Below are positions 1 to 6,454 of a stretch of DNA of 15,091 bases, piece after piece. Both the position numbers and the translations under genes were made by a program. The stretch's first letter is position 1. Each line of letters begins with the position of its first letter. The stretch comes from Pilaira anomala (Eukaryota > Mucoromycota > Mucoromycetes > Mucorales > Mucoraceae), in NCBI GenBank assembly GCA_025716855.1, contig JAIXMQ010000186.1, forward strand, positions 1 to 15,091. Direction: 5' to 3'. The notes beneath the pieces were generated by a model. The model made no database searches. It had not been told where the DNA came from and saw nothing but the letters and a program-made list of their open reading frames with translations.

Positions 1-640
1 CCGCTGTATACACCGCTAGCACCTGTGACATAACCGCAATCCAGCAAGGTACCGAATTGAGACATATTAGAGGACATGTCACGGGTCAATTGTTCAGTGC
101 CCCCAAAAAGACGGCCATACTGATCAGGAAGGCCAGTAAGAAAAATCTTTACAATTTCAGCCGTAGGTGATAAAGAGGGGTAAATTCTGAAAGTGTCGGT
201 AAAAGAATTTAAAGAGAACGAAGAATTTTTTAAAAAATAATGATTTTTATTTGGTGAGACTACAACTTCGGCATAGCATCTATTATAATCTCGACGAAAA
301 TGGTCTCTGACTGACCACCGCAGAATTCTTTAAATGCGGAAAGAAAGGTTTTCTTTTTTTCGTCAATGACATTCGTAATGTCAATTAGCAAAGAATTGTC
401 GACGGTGCCCTTAATAAAGGGTCGAACGAGATCTGAGGAAAAGTGATCAAGTGGTGGAGTTGTAGAGTCAGCGCTGGGGGTGAGCTTTCCAGTTTCACCG
501 TTGGGCAGTTGAGTAGGCGTGCGACTGATACTAGAGGTTTTTTTTGCCCCTCCAGAGACAGTTTGAGCCCATGATTTCTTACTATGATGAGTATGCGGAC
601 CTTGAATGGTACCTTTGTGATTATTAGCGGAAGAAGCCAT
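1..640 (-). pseudogene. gag/ORF1-like retroelement protein, N-terminal part, frameshifted, cut by left edge
   Basis: Read on the minus strand, an ATG at 638-640 opens a 126-codon frame that stops with TAG at 260-262. The first ~75 residues are Ser/Thr/His/Lys-rich and contain the motif SWAQTVSGG. Residues 75-120 form an ordered alpha/beta-looking segment (DNSLLIDITNV, then AFKEFCGGQSETIFVEI). A different frame, open from about position 300 to the left edge, continues in the same style with VVVSPNKNHYF, then KIFLTGLP and GTLLDCGYVTG. Those last motifs resemble the RRM-like RNA-binding region of fungal non-LTR ORF1/gag-like proteins. One missing or extra base near 260-270 would explain the break. 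No zinc knuckle is visible, but that part would lie beyond the edge. The family assignment is by motif style only. The gene runs opposite to all other large elements here and probably belongs to another retroelement lying to the left. Confidence 0.5.
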
Positions 641-1313
641 GCACAGATAATAAACTCTCCGACCCCCTTACATTTTATTTTAATTTATTTATTAACTGGT
701 CACAAACAATCATCGTACTTTTTGTTTATTTTTTTTTCTTCTCCTTTATTTGCTCTTACAACCACCTCTTTAATTTACATATTAAGCTTTATTTCTACAC
801 CCTTTGCCTGAAACTTGTATAAAACGCAACTTATATATATATATATATATATATTTAACTGTCTTTTTCTAACTCATCTAAAAAAAAAAGGCTATTAGAT
901 TTCCTTTCTCTTATCAATGATTATAGGTATTTATTATTCCTTTTTATTTTACGTACACACAACACTTTCATAGATAATGGAGATTTAGCAGAATCATATT
1001 ATTATATTTTCAACTTTTCAGTCGGCTTACATATATTATAGCTCATTGTTTATCCCCTATATAATTATATATCTTTTCTATTTATCTACTTTAAAATAAA
1101 ATAATGCTTGTTATTTTAAAACATATATATTTACTTTTTTTTTATTATTGCATGTGAATCATTCATTTGTGCTCAAGCTATCTGAAATATATATAGTGTG
1201 TTTCTTTTATTATAGCAGAGCTCTCTTTTTTATTAAAAAAAACAGACAGTATTAGCTTCACGTGTTTAATAAAAAAAAATATGATGTCTTGACCGAAAAA
1301 AAAAAATGTTCAC
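641..1313. other. AT-rich non-coding stretch
   Basis: No supported gene on either strand. The sequence is very AT-rich with many short T and A runs. A TATAAAA at 818-824 on the plus strand has no start codon of a supported gene near it. The microsatellite at 832-854 lies inside. Upstream regulatory signals of the minus-strand gene (start at 640) or of the gypsy element (from 1510) could be here, but none can be recognised with confidence. Confidence 0.6.
832..854. repeat. (TA)n microsatellite
   Basis: Uninterrupted alternation of T and A for 23 bases in non-coding DNA. Simple dinucleotide repeat. Confidence 0.9.
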
Positions 1314-1464
1314 GGCATTTTGGCGTGAAGGGTATCTTAATGCCTAAGTTTGGCGTGAAGGGTATTTTAATGCCAAAATCTGGGCGTGATGGCAAACTTT
1401 TTAATGCCAGAAAAAAAAAAGGCATATTGGCCTTGCCTATTTTTAGTTGAACTGGCATTTTGGC
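1314..1464. repeat. Short tandem array of ~30-bp GGCGTGA...AATGCC units
   Basis: Two neighbouring 30-bp units (1321-1350 and 1351-1380) both start TGGCGTGAAGGGTAT and carry TTAATGCC at offset 16-24. They differ at four positions. A third, shorter and more diverged unit (TGGGCGTGATGGCAAAC...TTAATGCC) fills 1381-1408. The 11-mer GGCATTTTGGC occurs at 1314-1324 and again at 1454-1464, bracketing the array. GGCATT and AATGCC are inverted copies, so each unit can pair its ends. A-tracts lie on both sides. The array ends about 50 bp before the first ATG of the RT reading frame. Its role is unknown: it could be a leader or LTR-edge repeat of the gypsy element, or an unrelated minisatellite. Confidence 0.8.
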
Positions 1465-1509
1465 CTGACCCATTCGCCTAGGTGGGTTGAAGGCTATGAC
1501 TTGAATTTA

Positions 1510-3003
1510 ATGGCGTCTATTCTTTCAACAATTGAAAACTCTAGAGAAGAAGATATTAAATTACATGTTACTGATTTGACTGAAGACCGTATAAATAAAA
1601 TTCAAATGGGAGAAGTACAAGAGGATATCAAACAAGAATTTTTACAACTTATGAAAAGATATAAAGACGTATTTGATTGGGTTAACGATACGCTAGGATG
1701 TACTCCTGTTATTAAACATCGAATCATCACTGAAGATGTACCACCTATACGAAGTCGACCTTATCGAATGTGTCCAGCTGAAATAGAAAGTTTAAAAGCC
1801 GAGCTAGACAAACTAAGTGAATTAGGTGTCATACGACCCTCAAATAGTCCGTGGAGTTCACCTATCATTTTAATAAAGAAAAAGAACAACACATATAGAC
1901 TTGTTATTGATTATCGCAAAATTAAGGCTATCACCAAGAAAGACGCTTATGCTTTACCTAGAATTGAAACGTTATTGGACACTCTGGGAAATGATTCAAT
2001 CTTTTTTGCGTTGGATATGAGAAGTGGATTTTATCAAGTTGCCCTTTCTGAGGACTCTATAGAAAAAAGTGCCTTCGCTACTGCTCAATTTGGACAATGG
2101 GAGTATACAAGAATGCCTATGGGATTATGTAATTCTGTTGGAACGTTTCAGATAATGGTTGATTTGGTCTTTAAGGATTTGATAAATAAATCTTTAGTCG
2201 CTTATATTGATGATCTGAACTGCTTTTCAAAAACTTATGAAGAATATATTGTTGATCTGGAGAAACTATTTGTGTGTGTTAGAACTGCTGACCTCAAATT
2301 AAATATATCTATGTGCTTCTTTTTCAAGGAAAAACTCAACTTCTTAGGATATATCATTACTAAGGAAGGTCTCGAAACTGATCCCGTGAAAATTGAAAAA
2401 GTACAAAACTTTCCGCTACCAACTTCAGTAACTCAAATCAAAAGTTTTATTGGTATTGCGTCCTATTATAGAAGATTTATAAGAAACTTTGCCGCGATTG
2501 CAAGACCGTTACATAATTTAACAAAAAAGGGACAAAACACATGGAATCAAGGAGCAATAGAAGCCTTCAACAGTTTGAAAGATGCCTTAACAAAAACTCC
2601 GGTATTAGTAAGACCTGATTTTGACAAGCCTTTTATTCTGGTGACAGATGCTAGTAGAGTTGGTATTGGTGCTATCTTAACACAACTTGATGAAGAAGGA
2701 CACGAACATCCCATACAATATATAAGCAGAGGTTTACGAGGTCCTGAAATAAATTACGGTGTGTCAAAACTAGAAGGACTCGCTATTATTTGGTCTGTAA
2801 AGATATTTCGACCATATTTACTGGGAAAGAAATTTACCATTATTACCGATCATGCTGCTATAAACGGATTACTAAAGTCTCAAGAACCAACGGGAATCCT
2901 TGCAAGATGGATTGCAACACTAAATGAATATGAATTTGAAGTGAAATACCGACCGGGAAGAGTCAATGAAAGCGCGGACTTCTTATCTCGTTTGGGGAAC
3001 TAA
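1510..3003 (+). CDS. Ty3/gypsy reverse transcriptase-RNase H
   Basis: Copies element RNA into DNA in cytoplasmic virus-like particles, with RNase H removing the RNA strand. The frame is open from 1447 (after TAG at 1444-1446), but the first ATG is at 1510, giving 497 residues. RT motifs in order: GVIRPSNSPWSSPIILIKKK, YRLVIDYRKI, FALDMRSGFYQV (first catalytic Asp), RMPMGLCNS, and YIDD at 2203-2214 (catalytic Asp pair). Then NFLGYIIT and SFIGIASYYRRFIRNF lead into the connection. RNase H has TDASRVGIGAIL, LEGLAIIW, ITDHAAI and ADFLSR, so all four acidic positions appear present. There is no internal stop or frameshift across ~500 codons. Unusually, YIDD is followed by LNCFSKT, where most family members have a hydrophobic run such as IIVFS. 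Integrase is not fused downstream but starts 288 bp later in the same frame. Gag and protease are missing upstream. Confidence 0.93.
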   Translation: MASILSTIENSREEDIKLHVTDLTEDRINKIQMGEVQEDIKQEFLQLMKRYKDVFDWVNDTLGCTPVIKHRIITEDVPPIRSRPYRMCPAEIESLKAELDKLSELGVIRPSNSPWSSPIILIKKKNNTYRLVIDYRKIKAITKKDAYALPRIETLLDTLGNDSIFFALDMRSGFYQVALSEDSIEKSAFATAQFGQWEYTRMPMGLCNSVGTFQIMVDLVFKDLINKSLVAYIDDLNCFSKTYEEYIVDLEKLFVCVRTADLKLNISMCFFFKEKLNFLGYIITKEGLETDPVKIEKVQNFPLPTSVTQIKSFIGIASYYRRFIRNFAAIARPLHNLTKKGQNTWNQGAIEAFNSLKDALTKTPVLVRPDFDKPFILVTDASRVGIGAILTQLDEEGHEHPIQYISRGLRGPEINYGVSKLEGLAIIWSVKIFRPYLLGKKFTIITDHAAINGLLKSQEPTGILARWIATLNEYEFEVKYRPGRVNESADFLSRLGN

Positions 3004-3291
3004 AATAATACGGAAACAAGGTCCAACTACACACTGATCGACTGGAAAAGCTGATGACTAAAAAATACCAAAAACAATACAAAAAAAAAAAAGAAAACAC
3101 TTCCGAAAAACAATATAAAACAACAATTTCAAAATCACTATTCAAAAAAAAAAAAAAAATACACATACAAATTATCGTACATTTAAAATCACCTCACATT
3201 TGAAATCACCATACATCTAATCAATAAACTTCATCATCTTAATTAATCAATCGTATTACAACTAAATAAACTCAAAAACTATACTACAACA
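3004..3291. other. A-rich spacer between RT-RNase H and integrase frames
   Basis: These 288 bp hold several stops in the frame shared by the two flanking ORFs: TAA at 3001-3003, a TGA-TGA pair near 3052, and TAAs further on. There are two long A-tracts (3081-3092 and 3144-3159). The last 30 bases before ATG 3292 are A/C/T-rich without G and look like a yeast-type leader. No convincing intron borders were seen. It may be a true intercistronic leader or inserted/decayed DNA. Confidence 0.6.
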
Positions 3292-4170
3292 ATGGATATT
3301 ACAATAATCAAATTACTCAAAGCTTACTTATCGAATCTGGAAATATCTGATTTCGCCAACACTGAACAAAAACAATTTTTGAATAAACAAGCCAAGCATT
3401 ATACACTGCTGAACAGGAAACTCTATCGGTGCAACTTGGAAACTTACCAGCATAGAATAGTATTAAATCAATCGGAAGTAATAGAAGTACTATATATGAC
3501 TCATCAACATCCCCTCGGAGGACATTTGGCTTTCAACAACACTTTAAATGAAATTGCGACAAAATATTATTGGCCAAACATGGTGAAGGATGTGACCAAA
3601 TATGTGAGAGATTGCCCTCGGTGCCAACTACATGGTAGGAAAACTCTAAACGAAAGGTTACACCCCGTGGCTGTGTTACATGTCCCGTTTGAGCAAATTG
3701 CTATAGATGTCAAACACGTGTCTACAAGCAGAGGAGGATACCGATATGTGATTGCAGCAATTGACTATTTGACTAAATACGTAGAAGCTAGAGCAGTAAG
3801 ATTTCAAACAGCGATTGAAATAGCTTTATTTTTGTATGAAGAAATTATCTGTAGACATAGTTGTCCTCGAACTATAATTACTGATAACGGCAAGCCTATG
3901 GTGAGCGAACTGGTGTATCAAGTTTGTCTGCAGTTTGGATTGCGCCACAATACAATTAGTCCCTATAACAGTCAAGCAAATGGCTTAATAGAAAGGTTCA
4001 ATAGAACATTTGATCAAATTATGCAAAAAGAACACAAGAAGAAAAGATGGATTGGCATCTTTATCTACCTTCAATGTTATTCTCTTACCGAAGTATGCAG
4101 CAAGCTACTACCAAAGAAACCCCTTTTTACCTACTTTATGGTTATCAACCCCGAACCCCCTTTGATGTGA
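3292..4170 (+). pseudogene. Ty3/gypsy integrase, zinc-finger and catalytic core, frameshifted at its 3' end
   Basis: Inserts element cDNA into the genome. ATG at 3292. The HHCC zinc finger is complete: His73-x4-His78-x29-Cys108-x2-Cys111 (HPLGGH ... CPRC). The catalytic core has Asp139 (AIDVKHV), Asp198 (IITDNG) and Glu234 (NGLIERFNRT). The last two are separated by exactly 35 residues, the D,D-35-E spacing of LTR-element and retroviral integrases. After about residue 250 (KEHKKK, near position 4040) the frame stops making sense. The expected continuation, MDWHLYLPSMLFSYR, is in another frame starting at 4047. A one-base change in the run aagaagaaaaga would explain it. The stretch from ~4047 to the stop at 4168-4170 is therefore out-of-frame noise. 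Whether the break is real decay or a homopolymer sequencing error cannot be told from one sequence. Confidence 0.88.
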
Positions 4171-5150
4171 AGAAAATGCAAGTTCCAACTGAGCTCACTT
4201 TTGATCAAATATTAGAACAAAGAACTCATAAGCAAATCAACACACTACAACTAATCAGGAAGAGCGCTATAAAAAGGATCGAATCATCTCAGAAGTCTCA
4301 AAAGGAAGCTATTGACAAGAAACTACTACAAACAAAGAAGAGTCTGAAACCTGCATTTAAAATTGGAGACATTGTAGAAAAATACCGCGATTACAAAGGA
4401 ACCTCTTGGGCGGGAAAATTAGAAGACCTGTGGGATGGATTATTTGTAATAACCGAATATCTGAAAAAAGGCAGCTATGTAATACAAGGAACAAAAAAGG
4501 ATGGTACTACAGATATTAAAATAGTACATGGAAATCGACTAAGAATATACAAATTACCGGACGTCGGGTGGAAACTAGAAGAAAAATATAAAAAGACTCA
4601 GGTTTCTAACTTGGAAGAAGACCCCCCTCATCTCGAAACTTATAACATGAACTGGGCTGATCGCGAAACTAACGAAGAGGCTGCTAATAAAATTAATGCA
4701 AGACTAGGTCCTATTGGTGAACGAAGTAATAATATGGAGAGACGAGAACCTGCTGAAGTACCTCCTCTTGAACTCTCTGAATTCGACAAGCTTTACAAAG
4801 GAAAAGTACATGAGAATACGGTGACTTGTCTAGATGATCTGGGTGAAATAAGTGAAGGATCTCTCATCTATAATAAAGGCCCGGCGTATCGCGACGAGTA
4901 CCCCTTCAATTTATCGGACCTAGATAACCTAGGATTGTGCGGTGATGAACCCATAATGAATAATGTGACAGATTATCCAAAAGTATCGGTATTAGAACAA
5001 ATGAAGAATGATGCACGAGAATACGAAGCAAGACTGGAGCAAATCTTATTGAACAAGACTAGAAATGAAGTGATACTTAAGCGTATGGCTACCAACGTAG
5101 TTCGAGTATGTCATGAGCAAATGGAACATCCACGAACACAGGAACAATAA
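4047..5150 (+). pseudogene. Ty3/gypsy integrase C-terminal part with GPY/F-like module and long acidic tail
   Basis: This continues the integrase after the frameshift near 4040. Residues 1-40 give the classic end of the core (LPSMLFSYRSMQQATTKETP, then FYLLYGYQPRTPFD). Residues ~100-158 match the GPY/F-type module that follows gypsy integrase cores: FKIGDIVEKY, KLEDLWDGLFVI in place of W.GPY.V, SYVIQGT and VHGNRLRIYK. From residue ~165 to 367 the protein is charged and rich in Glu, Asp and Asn, with no recognised domain and no chromodomain signature. ATG 4047 is probably not a real start, only the first Met after the frame break. The frame ends at TAA 5148-5150, but 45 more codons stay open in the same frame after it. 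This part likely helps bind DNA or steer target choice; that is known of the family, not shown here. Confidence 0.82.
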
Positions 5151-5288
5151 CAACAATATTTACATTTGAGAGGATTCCACATCAAGAGTCTCGTTGCTGG
5201 TCCAAAAAAAGCAGGACGTACCCTAACTTTGAAGAACTATATCAAGAAAATCGACAGCTATGATGGCCCTTGTTTTGACCCTACCTAA
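5151..5288 (+). other. In-frame coding-like tail after the integrase stop
   Basis: Directly after TAA 5148-5150 the same frame stays open for 45 codons to TAA 5286-5288. The stretch reads as protein: basic and ordered, with GFHIKSLVAGPKKAGRTLTL followed by KNYIKKIDSYDGPCFD. The codon context is caa-taa-caa-caa, so a single C-to-T change in a run of Gln codons would create the stop. It may be a nonsense mutation, readthrough, or chance. Confidence 0.4.
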
Positions 5289-5794
5289 GTCCTTTTTCAA
5301 AAAAAAAAAAAAGGTTTAGAGTCTAAACTTCCCTAGCAACCACCATATGTTACACGAAAATCTACCTACTTTTTGGATCTACTTACTTTGCAAAACACAC
5401 AACATTAAATCATTACTTATATTAAATCTACATAGATTGTAAATCACTAAATATTTAAAACTAAAAATAATATAAATACTCATAATATTTTATCATAATA
5501 AAAATTCAATTTACTTTTGTTTCAATTTAAAAAAACCTTTTATCCTAAACTTGATAATTTCCTTAATTTTATTTTGTACTTAAATTCCCTTGAATACTAA
5601 AACTTATTCATTGTAAATTTATCTTAAAACTACTCTTTTCTTTATTTTATCAAGTCGTTCTACTTGTCAACAGGAACTGGTGCTCACTTTTTTATTTACT
5701 TTTGCCTTATTGCTTTATTTTATTCTTTACCACAACATCTTTTGATTAACAAAGGTAATAGGTGAAATTCAGTGTAACATGTTGTGCAGCTTAT
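5289..5794. other. AT-rich spacer, no gene seen
   Basis: About 500 bp of AT-rich DNA with an A13 tract starting at about 5300 and a near-perfect palindrome at 5314-5328 (GTTTAGA-G-TCTAAAC). No ORF with recognisable content. It could be the 3' untranslated part of the gypsy element before its LTR. Confidence 0.6.
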
Positions 5795-6128
5795 GTGACG
5801 GTGTTTCAAAACACGGGGATCTTACGCGCCAGCTATAACAGTATCCAAGTTATAAGGCCGTAAGATCACAGGACCCTTTTAGGATGTTGTACGGGTTGGT
5901 GGCACCGAAAGGTCGGGCGCCAGCCTTATAAATTATTAGAATTACGAATTTAAATAAAATCATCTCTTTTTATTCTATTTTTTTTACTACGTCGAATTTC
6001 TCTCTTCACGTTGGTAGTTGGAGATTATAGTCAAGAAAAGCCTCGGATATTAAGTTTTATTAAGCTACTAGGTAATTTAGATCCCGGCACAACAAACAGC
6101 ACCTTTCCTCTAGTCGTGTAAAAAAACA
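5795..6128 (+). repeat. LTR-like remnant with hairpin and TATA box (uncertain)
   Basis: This segment is distinct from the AT-rich DNA around it. It begins TGTGACGG, contains a 50-nt imperfect hairpin (5818-5867) and an ACC-GAAA-GGT mini-stem (5904-5913), then a TATA box TATAAAT at 5927-5933 and AATAAA at 5953-5958. A moderately GC-rich upstream block followed by TATA and a T-rich tail is the layout of an LTR (U3, then R-U5). It lies downstream of the gypsy pol in the same orientation, as a 3' LTR would. Against this, no second copy is in the window, no clear polypurine tract precedes it, and the ends are not clean inverted TG...CA. A structured non-coding RNA gene is the main alternative. The boundaries are approximate. 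Confidence 0.35.
5818..5867. other. Imperfect inverted repeat able to form a long hairpin
   Basis: GATCTTACG (5818-5826) pairs perfectly with CGTAAGATC (5859-5867). GCC (5828-5830) pairs with GGC (5856-5858), and TATAAC (5834-5839) with GTTATA (5849-5854). Together this gives 18 base pairs around the 9-nt loop AGTATCCAA, with one small bulge and one internal loop. A smaller inverted repeat, GTGTTT-CA-AAACAC, lies just before it (5801-5814). Confidence 0.8.
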
Positions 6129-6146
6129 TTAAATAAAAGATAAAAT

Positions 6147-6152
6147 AAAAAA
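6147..6152 (-). terminator. Pol III terminator of tRNA-Phe
   Basis: On the minus strand a run of six T begins three bases after the tRNA discriminator base, the usual RNA polymerase III stop signal. Confidence 0.85.
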
Positions 6153-6155
6153 GAT

Positions 6156-6180
6156 TGCGGCTAAAGTGGATCGAACACCT

Positions 6181-6212
<32 letters not shown>

Positions 6213-6228
6213 GCTGAGCTATACCCGC
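6156..6228 (-). tRNA. tRNA-Phe (anticodon GAA)
   Basis: Read on the minus strand it is 73 nt including the discriminator A and has no intron. The D stem is GCTC/GAGC, the anticodon stem TCAGA/TCTGA with loop CTGAAGA (anticodon GAA), and the T arm AGGTG-TTCGATC-CACTT with one G-T wobble. Box A (TAGCTCAGCTGG) and box B (GTTCGATCC) are intact, and a T6 terminator follows. The acceptor stem GCGGGTA/TAGCCGC has one mismatch, G5-G68, where a C at position 5 would pair. The 5' end of the gene faces the start of the LINE that follows, and its first 14-15 nt recur at 11267-11280. The gene looks functional apart from the mismatch. Confidence 0.95.
6214..6228. repeat. Left copy of putative LINE target-site duplication (inside tRNA-Phe 5' end)
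   Basis: CTGAGCTATACCCGC equals tRNA positions 15 to 1 read in reverse complement. The matching right copy, with one C missing, is at 11267-11280, directly after the 3' end of LINE copy 1. Confidence 0.65.
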
Positions 6229-6235
6229 ACTTACA

Positions 6236-6454
6236 CATGCTCTTTCGCTTTCTTAACACTTTTATAAAAACTTTTTGAAACTCCGCATTTTTTTATTTTA
6301 GAAAGTATCCATCCATCTATAAAAAGTACATAGTTAGATACATCCGTCAACCAAGAACAACATATTTTTTTTTGGAAGATAGATCACCTTTATTTCTGAA
6401 GATATCCGAAGTTGAATATAACTACATCTTTTGGATTTTATTTGGAATTAGAAA
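6236..6454 (+). promoter_or_regulatory. 5' leader of LINE copy 1 with TATA-like box
   Basis: Untranslated leader between the tRNA gene and ORF1, containing TATAAAAA at 6318-6325, ~130 bp before the ORF1 ATG. LINEs must carry their promoter inside the transcribed unit, so this region is the likely promoter. It is nearly identical to the leader of copy 2 (11284-11504). Between 6289 and 6410 the only difference seen is one T in a T-run. No ribozyme fold was recognised. Confidence 0.6.

Larger units (their letters stand above)
1447..5288 (+). mobile_element. Ty3/gypsy LTR retrotransposon, pol region only, degenerate
   Basis: The order RT, RNase H, integrase is that of Ty3/gypsy (Metaviridae) pol. 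Two blocks are visible: RT-RNase H (to 3003) and integrase (3292 onward), separated by 288 bp. No gag, no protease (no DSGA/DTGA-type motif) and no pair of LTRs is found inside the window. The 5' part is therefore deleted, or replaced by the AT-rich DNA at 641-1446. A candidate 3' LTR lies at about 5795-6128 but has no second copy here for comparison. The integrase has a frameshift and an in-frame stop, so this copy is unlikely to move on its own. The 1447 boundary is only where the frame opens, not a proven element end. Confidence 0.85.

Noticed and set aside
584..811. Plus-strand 75-codon hydrophobic frame
   Set aside because: It overlaps the start of the minus-strand gag-like gene and then runs in T-rich non-coding DNA; the hydrophobicity is what T-rich sequence gives by chance.
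1314..1464. CRISPR array
   Set aside because: Units are directly adjacent and degenerate, with no unique spacers, and the context is a eukaryotic retroelement.
1258..1473. Opposing short reading frames across the 30-bp repeat array
   Set aside because: They are open only because the repeat unit is a multiple of three and A-rich; the predicted peptides are repeat translations with no independent support.
1447..1509. RT frame starting at the TTG at 1447
   Set aside because: TTG is not an expected start in a fungal gene and similarity to RT-type sequence begins later; the first ATG is at 1510. The frame could still be read from a lost upstream gag-pro.
3004..3322. Intron joining RT-RNase H to integrase
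   Set aside because: The only nearby GT donors are weak and mostly lie after the stop at 3001, and no AG acceptor sits close before ATG 3292.
5760..5940. 5S rRNA, U-snRNA, SRP RNA or RNase P RNA gene
   Set aside because: The sequence is structured, but I could not match the conserved motifs of any of these (no 5S box A/C, no U2/U6 cores, no RNase P CR-IV/CR-V, no clear SRP domain). Kept only as an LTR-like or unknown structured segment.
6236..6454. HDV-like or hammerhead ribozyme at the LINE 5' end
   Set aside because: Some LINEs carry one, but no nested double pseudoknot of the HDV type and no CUGAUGA...GAAA hammerhead core is visible in either leader.
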